The notes: generated from the sequence alone by a model not told the origin. 64,000 nt of DNA from Roseiflexus castenholzii DSM 13941 (GCF_000017805.1 NC_009767.1:1364001-1428000), one strand, 5' to 3'. Counted from the stretch's first letter, positions 49,790 through 59,979 are shown. Numbers and translations: made by a program.

Positions 49790-49827
49790 CGTCGTCTATC
49801 TCCATCTCCATGTCGAGCCACGTCAAT

Positions 49828-50715
49828 TCATCCGACAATCTGAATTTCGAGTTCGAGTTCGATCCCTGTCAGTGCCAGCACCCGTTCGCGCGCCAGATCG
49901 ATCAGGCGCAGCACGTCATCACTCGACGCGCCGCCGAGGTTGATAATGTAGTTCGCATGGCGCGCAGCAATTTCTGCATTGCCAATGCGCCTTCCCTTCA
50001 AGCCTGCGGCTTCGATCAGGCGTCCGGCGCTCTCGGTAGGCGGATTTTTGAATACGCTGCCGCAACTGGCGCCCCATGGCGTTTTGCTGCGCCGTTCGAG
50101 TGATGTGCGTTCCATTCGTTGCGCCAGCGCCGTCAGGTCGTCGCGGCGCAGACGAAACGCCGCCGCAAGAATGATCGGTTGGTCGCGCCATGCCATGCTA
50201 TCGGTGCGTATCTGTTTGAGCACACTCGTCCGATAGCCGTAGACAAAACGTTCGGTGGGCCATTCCTGCGGCTCGCCATCGACCAGCACCCAGGCGCGTT
50301 CGAGCACTGTTGCAATATCGCTGCCATAGCAGCCGGCATTGCCGTAAAGCGCGCCACCAATCGTGCCGGGCAAACCCTCCGCCCATTCCAGCCCCGCCCA
50401 ACCCTGGCGCGCCAGCCGGCGCGCCGTACCCGCCATCGGCGCGCCGGCCTCGACAATCGCGCGCGCTTCATCACCGTTGATCTCAAGACGCATATCGTGC
50501 GCGCGAACGCGCATGACCAGTCCGTTGAAACCGGTATCACGTATCAAAACATTCGAGCCGCCGCCGAGCACGAAGATCGGCAGATCGCGCTGATGCGCCC
50601 ATGTCAGCGCCTGGATCATCTCAGCAACGCTGGCAACCTGCACGAAATAGCGCGTAGGTCCGCCAATGCGCCAGGAAGTATAGGGTGCCAGTGGTTCATA
50701 TTCCAGATACTGCAT
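49828..50715 (-). CDS. murB: UDP-N-acetylenolpyruvylglucosamine reductase
   Basis: A 295-residue FAD enzyme that reduces UDP-GlcNAc-enolpyruvate to UDP-MurNAc. FAD site: YTSWRIGGPTRYFVQV and FVLGGGSNVLIRDTGFNGLV; GWAGLEWAEGLPGTIGGALY GNAGCYG is the second FAD loop; the catalytic segment SCGSVFKNPPTESAGRLIEA AGLKGRRIGNAEI holds the proton-donating Ser and following Glu, type II-like length. It is 3 bp downstream of the TPR gene's stop. Confidence 0.95.
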   Translation of the reverse strand: MQYLEYEPLAPYTSWRIGGPTRYFVQVASVAEMIQALTWAHQRDLPIFVLGGGSNVLIRDTGFNGLVMRVRAHDMRLEINGDEARAIVEAGAPMAGTARRLARQGWAGLEWAEGLPGTIGGALYGNAGCYGSDIATVLERAWVLVDGEPQEWPTERFVYGYRTSVLKQIRTDSMAWRDQPIILAAAFRLRRDDLTALAQRMERTSLERRSKTPWGASCGSVFKNPPTESAGRLIEAAGLKGRRIGNAEIAARHANYIINLGGASSDDVLRLIDLARERVLALTGIELELEIQIVG

Positions 50716-50718
50716 ACC

Positions 50719-51996
50719 TCATTCCGCTGGCTGTATTGCACGAATGCGATTGCGCAATGCATCCGCTTCATCAACATGGCGCAGCGTCTCACGTATCCGA
50801 AGCGCTTCATTCCAGCGCGCCAGCGCCTGCACCGATTGTTCCTGAGCATAGTGCAAATCGCCGAGCCGCTCGAGCGCGCGCGCGATGCCAATCTGATCCC
50901 GATCGCGGCGCGCCAGGGCAAGCGCTCGTTCATAGTGCAGCAACGCCGCCTGTGGTTGACGCAATGCACACGCAGCATCGCCAAGATGGATCAGGGCAAT
51001 GCACTGCCCACGCGGATTTTGCGTCAACTCCTGCAATTCATAGGCGCGCCGGTAGGACTCCATCGCCTGTTCATGGCGCCCCAGCCGGCTCATCACGGCG
51101 CCAATGACGATGTACGAACGCGCCTGACCAACGACATCGTTGATCCGCCGACGCAGATCGAGGCTTTCCTCGGCTGAGACCAGTGCATCGGATGGTTTCT
51201 GTTGATTGAGCAGCACCAGTGCGAGTTTATCTTTCAGAATCGCCTGTCCGATCAGACTGCCGCGCCCCTGTTCCAGGCTCAGCGCGCGGGTGTAGAACGT
51301 GAGCGCCTCCTGGTGTGCTCCCAGGACGCGATAGACATCACCGATGCCGGTGAGCACCCGCGCCAGTTTCAATTTATCGTCGTCGTTTTCGTGTTCTTCG
51401 CGCGCCAGTTGCAACTCCTGAAGCGCCTCCAGGTGCCGCCCCTGCAACTGATGCACTTTTGCCAGGTGCAGACGGGCTTCGGCTTCGAGGTCGCTCAAAT
51501 CATCGCGTGAGGCAAGACTGCGGACGCTTTGCAACGCTGCTTCCGACTGAGCCAGTTGTCCAAGTTCGCGCTGCATTCGACCGACTCCGAGCAGGGCGCG
51601 CGCCTCTGCCTCGGTATTGTTGAGGCGCTGCGCCGCCCGTAGCATCCGGCGGGCATATTCAAGCCCTTCACGATACTGACCGCCAAATTCGAGCACTGCC
51701 AGCGCCAGGGCGCAGGCGCGCAGTTCGTATGGATGCCGATCCTTCACGTCAATGCGCTCGAGCAGCGTCAACACCCGCTCCGTCCATTGACGCGCGCCGC
51801 CAAAGTCGAGTCGTGTGATGCGTGTCTCCGTGATTGTCAGCGCCGTTTCGATGGCAGACGTATAGGCGCCAGCCTGCTCCCAGTGCCAGGTCTGGATTTC
51901 GCGCCATCCTGCGGGTGCGCGAGGGTCGCTGCCGTAACGCGCTTCAAGTTCTTCGGCGACGCGCCGGTGAAATGCAGGTGTGCTTTCGTCTGTCAC
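50719..51996 (-). CDS. Tetratricopeptide-repeat protein embedded in the dcw cluster
   Basis: A 425-residue cytoplasmic protein made of about eight to nine TPR/PPR-like helix pairs, with the TPR residues clear in GIGDVYRVLGAHQEALTFYT, VIGAVMSRLGRHEQAMESYR, HLGDAACALRQPQAALLHYE and RLGDLHYAQEQSVQALARWN. There is no enzymatic domain, signal peptide or membrane helix. It begins with GTG inside the murC stop (GTGA overlap) and ends 3 bp before murB, so it is locked into the operon. Repeats of this kind bind peptides or scaffold complexes; a scaffold for Mur enzymes or a regulator is plausible (inference). This is not a standard dcw gene. Confidence 0.85.
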   Translation of the reverse strand: MTDESTPAFHRRVAEELEARYGSDPRAPAGWREIQTWHWEQAGAYTSAIETALTITETRITRLDFGGARQWTERVLTLLERIDVKDRHPYELRACALALAVLEFGGQYREGLEYARRMLRAAQRLNNTEAEARALLGVGRMQRELGQLAQSEAALQSVRSLASRDDLSDLEAEARLHLAKVHQLQGRHLEALQELQLAREEHENDDDKLKLARVLTGIGDVYRVLGAHQEALTFYTRALSLEQGRGSLIGQAILKDKLALVLLNQQKPSDALVSAEESLDLRRRINDVVGQARSYIVIGAVMSRLGRHEQAMESYRRAYELQELTQNPRGQCIALIHLGDAACALRQPQAALLHYERALALARRDRDQIGIARALERLGDLHYAQEQSVQALARWNEALRIRETLRHVDEADALRNRIRAIQPAE

Positions 51997-53423
51997 GTCT
52001 CGCTCGATTCCGATTGATCGTCCGCCTGCCCCAATGCCAGGAGCGCCATCTCACCCACACGATATCCATCGCCTGCGCCAAGGGTCAACAGGAGATCACC
52101 GGGTTGCAACAATGCCGTGATCGTTGCTGTGGCGGTCGCTACGTCTCCGACAACCTCAACATCAGGATGCGCAATGCGCCCGGCAAGCGCGCGAGCCGCA
52201 GCGCGCGGTTCGCCCGTTTCACGCGCCGGGTAGACATCGCCGATCCGCACGATATCTGCCGCGTCGAATGCATGCGTCCAGTTATCAAGCATCGCATACG
52301 TGCGCGAAAATGTATGTGGTTGCAGGTAAACGACGATGCGATGCTGTGGGAAGCGCGCACGCGCCGCAGCCAGAGTTGCGCGCACTTCGGTCGGATGGTG
52401 CGCATAATCGTCAATCACCGTGATGCCGTTCACTTCGCCTTTAATATCGAAGCGACGCCGCGCGCCACGGTATTCGGCGAGCGCAGCGCCTATCGCGGTT
52501 CGATCAATCCCCAGCGTTGTCGCGGCTGCGATGGCTGCCAGCGCATTCTGCACGTTGTGATCGCCAACCAACCGCATCGTGTACATGCCCTCGAGTCGTG
52601 TACCACAGGTGCGCCGGTCGTAGCGCCAGAGATCGAAATGGGTCATCGACCCATCGTAACGCACATTCGCAGCCATCCAGTCCATGAGCGCCAGGCGGCA
52701 GGATGCCGGATTCCGGGCAATGGCTTCTTCGATGCCGTACTGTTGCGCATCAGGATGACCGACGACCCGCCGCGCGCCAGCATTGTCACCGCAGACGATC
52801 AGGCGCTGCGGGTGCGCCACCTGTCGGGCAAATGTGCGAAACGCCGCTTCGTACTCGTCTGGCGATGGATAGATATCGACATGCTCCCATTCGACGTTCG
52901 TGATGATGGCGATATCAGGCGTGAGCGCCAGAAACGTTCGATCATATTCATCGGCTTCAACCACGAGCGGCGCAGCAGGGTTGCCCCAGCGAGCATTGAC
53001 GCCGAGATCGGGGGTTTCTCCGCCGATCAGGAAACCAGGGGCGATACCGGCGCGAGTCAGCATGAGCGCAATCAGCGCCGTCGTCGTTGTTTTGCCGTGC
53101 GTGCCGGCCACCGCCACAACCTGCCGCCCATGCGACCACTCGCGCCAGAGATCGGCGCGCCGGAGCACTGGAATGCCGCGTTTGCGCGCTTCAACCAGTT
53201 CGATATGCTCATCCTGAACGGCGGATGTCGCCACCAACCGGTCGGCATCTCCAACAAAGGCAGGTTCGTGTCCGTACCGGATGCGGGCGCCACGCTGCTC
53301 GAGCGCAGCCGTGAGCGTGTTCTGCTGGAGATCCGAACCGCTTACCGTGTGCCCCTGATCCAGCAGGATATGGGCAATGGCGCTCATTCCTGCGCCTGCA
53401 ATGCCAACGATATGATAGTGCAT
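51993..53423 (-). CDS. murC: UDP-N-acetylmuramate--L-alanine ligase
   Basis: A 476-residue Mur ligase that adds L-Ala to UDP-MurNAc with ATP. N-terminal Rossmann: YHIVGIAGAGMSAIAHILLD; P-loop VVAVAGTHGKTTTTALIALM; central ALTPDIAIITNVEWEHVDIY, GDNAGARRVVG; C-terminal domain start GARRRFDIKGEVNGITVIDD YAHHPTEVRATLAAAR with the MurC DDYAHHPTE motif. Its stop overlaps the TPR start by 4 bp. Confidence 0.96.
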   Translation of the reverse strand: MHYHIVGIAGAGMSAIAHILLDQGHTVSGSDLQQNTLTAALEQRGARIRYGHEPAFVGDADRLVATSAVQDEHIELVEARKRGIPVLRRADLWREWSHGRQVVAVAGTHGKTTTTALIALMLTRAGIAPGFLIGGETPDLGVNARWGNPAAPLVVEADEYDRTFLALTPDIAIITNVEWEHVDIYPSPDEYEAAFRTFARQVAHPQRLIVCGDNAGARRVVGHPDAQQYGIEEAIARNPASCRLALMDWMAANVRYDGSMTHFDLWRYDRRTCGTRLEGMYTMRLVGDHNVQNALAAIAAATTLGIDRTAIGAALAEYRGARRRFDIKGEVNGITVIDDYAHHPTEVRATLAAARARFPQHRIVVYLQPHTFSRTYAMLDNWTHAFDAADIVRIGDVYPARETGEPRAAARALAGRIAHPDVEVVGDVATATATITALLQPGDLLLTLGAGDGYRVGEMALLALGQADDQSESSET

Positions 53424-53441
53424 ATCATTCTTTCCTGGCGG

Positions 53442-54089
53442 TTATTTTCTGGGTCCGCCACCGCCGCCACCGCCGCCATCGATTGCCCAGATACGATTGA
53501 AACGAATGAGCGTTACCGTTATTAGTGTGATGACAAACGCCGTAATCGTTGATGGGATAATACCGGTCCACGTTGGCAGGCTATTCAATGCGCGCGCCAA
53601 CATTTCTGGAACTGTGGCGGTTGGCGCAAATTCACGCCAGAAAATCGCAACGGCGCTGGTCAACAACACGGCTGTGTACAGGCCAGTCAGCGCCCCCAAG
53701 ATGCGCAGCGGACGTTTGCCACCCCATCCGCCAAGCGGTTTTCCTTCCCATGGAAACGAGTAACCGATTCCTATCGCCACCAGTGCAATAAAAACCAGCA
53801 CGCGCAGCAAGAGCGGCGCCTCGAGGTTTTCCGGAATAATGGGACCCAGGGGCGCCGCGCTGGCGGTATCGCCGCCGGTGAGAAATGCCGCCAATCGTGG
53901 CAGATTGCTGTAGGTTCGGTTAATCAGCCCGACAATAAAATTACCGCCCTGGACCGCAATCAGGTACGCCACGGTCGTCATCAACCCCAGGCTGACGAAG
54001 TAGCGGAAGCCCCAGACCCAACCGAGTATGCCAAGCGCTGCGAGAATCGAATAGGTAACGAACGGACCACTCAGATCGATCGTTATCAT
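53442..54089 (-). CDS. Multi-pass membrane protein of unknown function in the dcw cluster
   Basis: A 215-residue protein with about five predicted helices: VTYSILAALGILGWVWGFRY, FVSLGLMTTVAYLIAVQGG, LLLRVLVFIALVAIGIGYSF, ALTGLYTAVLLTSAVAIFW and the last TITAFVITLITVTLIRF. The N-terminal half recalls CvpA-like proteins in layout but not clearly in motif. It ends in a run of eight glycines and PRK. The ATG overlaps the murG stop (ATGA), and murC follows 18 bp later, so it is co-translated with precursor-synthesis genes. Function unknown; membrane partner of the divisome or of MurG/MurJ-type flux is speculative. Confidence 0.75.
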   Translation of the reverse strand: MITIDLSGPFVTYSILAALGILGWVWGFRYFVSLGLMTTVAYLIAVQGGNFIVGLINRTYSNLPRLAAFLTGGDTASAAPLGPIIPENLEAPLLLRVLVFIALVAIGIGYSFPWEGKPLGGWGGKRPLRILGALTGLYTAVLLTSAVAIFWREFAPTATVPEMLARALNSLPTWTGIIPSTITAFVITLITVTLIRFNRIWAIDGGGGGGGGPRK

Positions 54090-55396
54090 GCCGTGTGTCT
54101 CCTGATCACCAGCGTCTGAAGCAGGAACGCGAGCCGGCGAGCGGCATCGGGTTGCGCCAGCGCCCGCATCCGTTCCGCCATGGCGCATCGTTCGTCCCAG
54201 CGATGGATAAGCCGGGAGATTTCGCGAAAGAGCAACCCGTCTTCTGTAGTGCGCGCGAGCGCCGCATCGCTGATTTTGACCGCCGCGCCGCGCTGCACCA
54301 GGTAATCGGCGTTCTCGTCCTGGTGCACATATGGGTAGGGAACGAGCAGCGCCGGCAACCCGACCGCAGGCAACTCTCCGAGGGTTGAAGCGCCGCTGCG
54401 ACAGATTGCCAGATCGGCGGCGACGAGCGCTGCGACCATCGTTGGCGCTGGAGACATGGCGCCATTCGTAAGCATCTCGGGCACTCCGTGGAGATACTCG
54501 AACAGATGATACCGCTTTTGCAGGGTCTCTGGCAACTCCTGCATGGCTGCACGCAGAAATGTGACATCGCCCTCACGACCACACACATGGATGATCTCCA
54601 TGAATGGGAGCAATACCGGTAGCAGTGCAGCAATCGCCCGATTGATACTGCGCGAACCGCGGCTGCCGCCGGCAACGAGCAACGTTGGCAGGTCGTCGCA
54701 CAACCCGAATGCCGCGCGGCATGCCTGCCGGTCGGCAGAAAACAGTTCCTGGCGCACCGGATAACCGGTGACGATCAGGCGCACCGCCCGATCATGCGCA
54801 TTCAGTCGAGCGATAGCCTCACCATAGTCGAACGGTTCCAGCCCCAGATAGCGCCCAGAATCCGCCACGTTACAGGCAACCAGTGATGAGAGACGCGCCA
54901 GGAATCGCACTGCGAGCCCGGGAACCACGTCGGGAAGATAGATCATAGTCGGTATTCCTGCCAGGCGCGCCGCCAGAAAGACCGGTACACACACATAGCC
55001 GCCGGTGCCCAGGATTGCAACCGGTCGATCCCGTTCGGCAAGCCGGTGTGCTGCGGCGGTTCCACGCGCCAGCGTCGCCAGATTGCGCACCATTGTCAAG
55101 AGATTTCGACCTCGCAGCGCCGCTGCGGGTATTGCCTGGAACGGCAGAGCGCTCTCACGCGCCACCAGCGCTGCTTCCATACCGCCAACACTTCCCACAT
55201 AGAGCGCCGACCATGGGCCATCGAGCGGTCTGGCGCGCTCCCACCGGTTCGGCGTCTCAACGGCGGCGGATAGCGCCCCAGGCGCGTTGAGCGCCGCGGC
55301 GACGGCCAACGCCGGATAGACGTGGCCCCCGGTTCCGCCACCAACCAGCCAGACGCGCAAAGGACTCTGAGCGCCCGGATCGAGTGACCGTTTCAT
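54086..55396 (-). CDS. murG: Undecaprenyl-diphospho-muramoylpentapeptide GlcNAc transferase
   Basis: A 436-residue GT-B enzyme converting lipid I to lipid II on the inner face of the membrane. Signature loop 1: RVWLVGGGTGGHVYPALAVA; loop 2: AILGTGGYVCVPVFLAARLA; donor domain: TLLVAGGSRGSRSINRAIAA, ICRSGASTLGELPAVGLPAL, LVPYPYVHQDENADYLV (UDP-GlcNAc contacts). It is longer than E. coli MurG (355) through an insert of about 35 residues after LAVAAAL (SAAVETPNRWERARPLDGPW) and a second insert near MSPAPTMVA. The only usable start, ATG 55396, puts 140 bp of its coding inside the ftsW gene. Confidence 0.93.
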   Translation of the reverse strand: MKRSLDPGAQSPLRVWLVGGGTGGHVYPALAVAAALNAPGALSAAVETPNRWERARPLDGPWSALYVGSVGGMEAALVARESALPFQAIPAAALRGRNLLTMVRNLATLARGTAAAHRLAERDRPVAILGTGGYVCVPVFLAARLAGIPTMIYLPDVVPGLAVRFLARLSSLVACNVADSGRYLGLEPFDYGEAIARLNAHDRAVRLIVTGYPVRQELFSADRQACRAAFGLCDDLPTLLVAGGSRGSRSINRAIAALLPVLLPFMEIIHVCGREGDVTFLRAAMQELPETLQKRYHLFEYLHGVPEMLTNGAMSPAPTMVAALVAADLAICRSGASTLGELPAVGLPALLVPYPYVHQDENADYLVQRGAAVKISDAALARTTEDGLLFREISRLIHRWDERCAMAERMRALAQPDAARRLAFLLQTLVIRRHTA

Positions 55397-56519
55397 ACGA
55401 CACACCAGGAGATGTGGCGCCGGTATGGCGCGAAATATTCAACAGGATCCCGGCCGCTGCCATACATGCAGCCAGTGATGTGCCGCCATAACTGATGAAT
55501 GGCAATGTCAACCCGGTAAACGGAAGAAGGGTCGTGACCACCGCAATATTGATCAGCGCCTGGAACACCAGCCAGCATGTAATCCCGGTTGCGAGCAGCG
55601 CGGCAAAAGGATCGGACGAACGCCCGGCAATGCGCATACCACGATAGGCGATCACCAGAAAACAGGTAACAACGAATAGCGTCCCGATCAGACCGAACTC
55701 TTCGCCGATAATGGCAAAGATAGCATCGGTGTGCGCTTCGGGCAGCCAGAAGAACTTCTGGCGCGCCTGCCCGATTCCGACGCCGAACAATCCGCCGCTG
55801 CCCAGCGCATAGAGCGCGTGAACCGGTTGATACCCCGCCCCCTGATAGTGCGCAAACGGGTCGATCCAGGCGGCGATGCGCTCCTGGCGGTAGGCAGCGA
55901 TGTTGATTAGCCCCCAGAAGGCGCTGCCCGCCACAATCGCCGCACCGATGATGTGCAGCAGGTTGGCGCCAGCGGCAAAGTAGACCATGCCGGCAATCAC
56001 GACAAGCACAATCGTTGTCCCCAAGTCGCGCCCCAGCATCACTAAACCGCACACCACGCCGAGCATAAGCGCGAACGGCGCCAGTCCATAGGTGACGTTC
56101 GTCAGTTTCTCGCCGCGCCGCGAGAGCCAGTCGGCAAAGTAGATGACCATCGTCAGTTTGGCGATCTCCGACGGTTGCACACTGAAGGCGCCGATACGGA
56201 TCCAACTGCGCGCACCGTTCGCTTCGGTCATCGAAGCGGGCAGGATCAGCGTCAGCGCCAGCAAAAAGAGTGTGCCTGCCATCAGATGCACCGAAAAACG
56301 CCGCCAGACCCGGTAATCGATACGGTGCGCCGCCAGCAGCGCGACCGCGCCGATCACCGCAGCATTCATCTGGCGCCAGGTATAGTAGAGTTGATCGCCG
56401 GTGTCGGCGTAGGCGCGCATAAATGACGCGCTGTAGACCATGACCAGCCCTAATAGCACCAGAGTCCCAACCGCAGCGAGCAAGAGATAGTCGGGTTTCC
56501 GTTGGCGCGTTTCCGTCAT
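55257..56519 (-). CDS. ftsW: FtsW/RodA/SpoVE family glycan polymerase (FtsW)
   Basis: A 420-residue SEDS transmembrane peptidoglycan polymerase acting with FtsI at the septum. Ten hydrophobic segments; family marks GARSWIRIGAFSVQPSEIAK, GTTIVLVVIAGMVYFAAGAN, YQPVHALYALGSGGLFGVGI, LPEAHTDAIFAIIGEEFGLI, and TTLLPFTGLTLPFISYGGTS. The C-terminal 50 residues are polar, Arg-rich (ending RRRGAQRAWGAIRRR) and lie within the 140 bp that are also read as the N-terminus of murG. Such a tail is not common in FtsW. Confidence 0.93.
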   Translation of the reverse strand: MTETRQRKPDYLLLAAVGTLVLLGLVMVYSASFMRAYADTGDQLYYTWRQMNAAVIGAVALLAAHRIDYRVWRRFSVHLMAGTLFLLALTLILPASMTEANGARSWIRIGAFSVQPSEIAKLTMVIYFADWLSRRGEKLTNVTYGLAPFALMLGVVCGLVMLGRDLGTTIVLVVIAGMVYFAAGANLLHIIGAAIVAGSAFWGLINIAAYRQERIAAWIDPFAHYQGAGYQPVHALYALGSGGLFGVGIGQARQKFFWLPEAHTDAIFAIIGEEFGLIGTLFVVTCFLVIAYRGMRIAGRSSDPFAALLATGITCWLVFQALINIAVVTTLLPFTGLTLPFISYGGTSLAACMAAAGILLNISRHTGATSPGVSYETVTRSGRSESFARLAGWWRNRGPRLSGVGRRRGAQRAWGAIRRR

Positions 56520-56571
56520 ACGTTTTCGCTTTCTGCCGCGTTATCCTTGCCGAATGAAGCCATCGTCGATG

Positions 56572-57417
56572 CTAGATCGGCGGCGCGATGATCGCAATCA
56601 ACGCGACCAACGCGACCAAAACTGCCAGCGTCAGCATCCATCCACGCCGCAGACTGAGCCGCACCAGTGTCGGCGGGTAGGATTGCATATCGAGTGCGAA
56701 GCGTGGCGCCAGCAGCCATCCGAGAAGTGTGCCGGTTAGCAGCCCGCCGATGTGTGCATTGTTGTCGATGTAGGGTGTGGTGAACCCCAGCGCCAAATTG
56801 ATCAACGTAATGAAGATCAGGCTCCCGAGTTGCTGACGCGCAATGCCGCCCAACACCCGACGCGCAACCAGGTAGAACGCAATCAATGCGCCGATCAGAC
56901 CAAAGATCGCGCCGGATGCGCCAACGGAAGGGTTGGGGTTGAGCGCATAGGATGCCACGCCGCCTCCCAGACCGGCAAGCATATAGATCGCCAGGAAACG
57001 CTGCGCGCCGAAGAGCCGTTCCGTCTCGAATCCCAGCGAATAGAGCGCAAACGAATTGAAGAACAGGTGCGCCAGTCCGCCATGCAGAAACATGGCAGTC
57101 AGAAATCGGTAGTATTGACCGCCGACAAAAATGGCAGCGTTGTCTTTCGCGCCCCAGATGAGCAGGAAGTCGTAGACGCTCACCGTTCCCGCGATTCGAA
57201 CGCCGATCACATCGAGAAACGACGGAACGACAAAGACGATGATGTTGATCGTCAACAGCACACGCGCAACCCATGGGGTAAAGAGTGGGAACCGCACCTG
57301 CACTGCCGCTGGCGATGGTTCTGGTCCGGCAGGCGCCGGCTCTTCCGGCGCGCGTCCTGCCGCTTTGAGATTCCGCAGGATGCGCTGATAATCGGTATCG
57401 TGCGTATCGTTGCTCAC
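56572..57417 (-). CDS. Rhomboid-family intramembrane serine protease
   Basis: A 281-residue rhomboid. A soluble Pro-rich N-terminus (about 1-42) is followed by six to seven helices. The family motif [20 protein letters not shown] (the loop-1 H-x-x-x-N region), catalytic Ser in [20 protein letters not shown] (GxSG) and catalytic His in [20 protein letters not shown] (H-x-x-G) are present, so it should be active. Rhomboids cut helices of membrane proteins. Its gene starts inside the murD stop (ATGA overlap) and is followed by ftsW; a division-associated substrate is possible. Rhomboids are not standard dcw members. Confidence 0.9.
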
Positions 57418-58832
57418 GTAAAACTCTGGACGATGCGGCGAAATGTGTCGCCACGATGAAACTCATTGCGGAACATGCCAAAACTGGCGCATCCTGGCGA
57501 AAGGAGCACAATTTCGCCAGGCGCAGCGATCCGACGGGCAGTATCGAGTGCTTGCTCGAAATCGTCATATGGTCCGTGGATGGCGACGCTGGCGCGCGCC
57601 GCGCGCAACGCATCCAGCAGCTTCGGCGTCGCGGATCCCTGGAGCAGGATCACTGCACTGGCGCGCTGTGCGATCTCGCGCGCAAAAGCGTCGAACGGCA
57701 GATTCTTATCGGCGCCGCCCGCGATCAACACGATTGGGGCGTCGAAGGTGCGGAGTGCAGCAATGGCTGCTTCGGGCGCTGTTGCTGCTGTGTCGTTGAT
57801 ATAGCACACGCCATCGAGTTCGCGGACGAACTCAAGCCGGTGCTCGACGCCGGCAAAGGCGCGCACAGCGCGCCGGATGTGCTCAGGAGCGATGCCGAAG
57901 GCGCAGGCGGCGGCGGTTGCAGCCGCAATATTCGCCAGATTGTGGGCGCCGGGCAGTCGCACATCGTCCCTGGTGCAGATGACCGTATGGGTGATGCTTC
58001 CTTCGGTTGACCGATCATGCCAGATCAATTCATCGCCGCGCCAAAACGCTCTGCGATCTCCTTTCAGGCGATAGACGTCCGATCCTTTTGCGCCAGCGAA
58101 CCAGACCATATCACCAGGACGCCGATCAACGACCGCCATTGCGCGCATGATCGGCGAGTCGGCACACAGCACCACAGGATCACCGGGGCGCTGATGTCGC
58201 CAGATTTCTTCTTTTGCCTGAATGTACGCCTCCATCGTGCCGTGCCGGTCGAGATGATCCGGCGCAATCGTGGTGATGCAGGCGATCTTCGGACTTAACC
58301 CGGCTTCGCCCAATCCCTCGAGCACGAACGACGACAGCTCCAGCACCACCGGGGTGGTGGCGCTGATCGAAGGCAACTGATCGAGTGCAGAAATGCGCAG
58401 ATTGCCGGCAACCACGGTATCCGGGAACTGTTCCCGCAGCATCGCACCGAGGAGCAACGTTGTCGTCGTTTTGCCTTTTGTCCCGGTGACGCCGAGGATT
58501 GGTCCAGGGCAGAGCCGGAAGAAGAGGGTCATTTCCATTTCGATGGCTGCGCCTGCCGCGCGCGCGATTTGCAGGTAGCGCGATGTTGGCGGCACAGCCG
58601 GGTTGCGCACCACAATCTCAGCCTGACGAAAATCGGCTTCCCGATGCTCGCCGAGCACGAAGCGGATCGGCAGTCCGGCGAGCGCGTCGAGTGATGCACG
58701 CAGGTCGTCGGGCGGTCGCAGATCGGTAACCGTCACCTCCGCGCCCTGGAGCGCAAGGAAGCGCGCAACGCCGACCCCGCCGCCGTGAACGCCAAGCCCC
58801 ATGACCAGTGCGCGCTTCCCGTTCAGGTGCAT
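57414..58832 (-). CDS. murD: UDP-N-acetylmuramoyl-L-alanine--D-glutamate ligase
   Basis: A 472-residue Mur ligase adding D-Glu. N-terminal domain: [21 protein letters not shown]-loop [49 protein letters not shown], the MurD carbamoyl-Lys region; C-terminal [26 protein letters not shown] and [14 protein letters not shown]. The last segment [25 protein letters not shown] is standard. The NDTxATxP motif fits MurD rather than MurC/E/F. Overlaps the rhomboid gene by 4 bp. Confidence 0.95.
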
Positions 58833-58836
58833 ACGT

Positions 58837-59928
58837 CTATCGTTCTACCGTAATCGCCGGACGTTCGACCGTCATCCGCGCCCGCTGCGCTTCGTTGATC
58901 GTCAATGCCAGCGAAATGCCGACCAGCGCCGCCACCATGCCCACCAGCACGAAGCGTTGCATCACCTGCGTTTCGCTCCAACCGAGCAATTCGAAGTGAT
59001 TGTGCAGCGGCGACATCTTGAAAATCCGCCGTCCGACGCCGGTGCGTCGTTTGGTCCATTTGAAATACCCGACCTGAAGAATGACCGAGAGCGCTTCTGC
59101 GACAAAGACCAGACCGACGACCGGCAACAGCAACCACTGCTGCGATTGCAGGGCAATGACTCCCAGCACTGCGCCCAGCGACAGTGATCCGAGATCGCCC
59201 ATGAACACCTGCGCCGGATGCGCGTTGTACCAGAGGAATGCCGCGCATGCGCCGACCAGCGTGAAACAGAACGCCATCAGGTTGATAAATTCGCCGTTCA
59301 GGAACGTAATCACCCCATAAGCGGCGAATGCCAGTGTCAGGTTCCAGCCCGCCAGACTGTCGAGTCCGTCGGTGAGGTTCACCGCGTTGCTCGTGCCAAC
59401 GATAATCAGCATCGCAAACGGAATGAACCACAGACCAATGTCGAACTGCCCCATAAACGGAACGCGCACCTGCCCAAAGTTTGCCAGACCGAACGGCGGT
59501 GGCAGGTAGAGCGCCAGCGCAGCGCCAAAGGCGATCAGCATCATCAGTGCCATCTTGGTGCGCGGCGTAAAGCCATACGTCTTCGACCGGCTGCCGACCA
59601 GCGACATATAATCGTCGATGGCGCCGAGAATTGCGAATGCGACCAGAACGGCGAGTGGCAGCAGGATTGACCAGCGATCAATCAGGTTGAACGCAACAGT
59701 CAGGACAATCACCGGCAGCAGGATGATAATTCCACCCATCGTTGGCGTGCCGGTCTTGATCTGGTGGCTCTGCGGTCCTTCGAGACGGATCTGCTTGCCG
59801 ATTCGATGGCGACGCAGGAACCGGATCCAGTATCCACCCGTTGCGAGGGTCAGAACAAAGGCGGCTGCCGCCAGCAGCAGCGCCCTTGCCATATCCTGTA
59901 CCAGGAGCGCCTGGAGGGTTTCGCGCAC
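58837..59928 (-). CDS. mraY: Phospho-N-acetylmuramoyl-pentapeptide transferase
   Basis: A 363-residue polytopic enzyme making lipid I from undecaprenyl phosphate. Conserved cytoplasmic loops: [40 protein letters not shown] with the Asp-Asp pair, [20 protein letters not shown] with the catalytic Asp, and [20 protein letters not shown] with the HNHFE motif. The last 20 residues ([14 protein letters not shown]) are a polar extension. It ends 4 bp before murD. Confidence 0.96.
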
Positions 59929-59979
59929 GTGTTTGCTCCTCTAGGTCTCTTCAAATCGTCAGAGAACGGTGATGCGGCA

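Noticed and set aside
56516..57613. A 365-codon minus-strand frame overlapping the rhomboid gene
   Set aside because: A different frame of the same strand; the rhomboid frame has catalytic GxSG and His motifs while this one has none.
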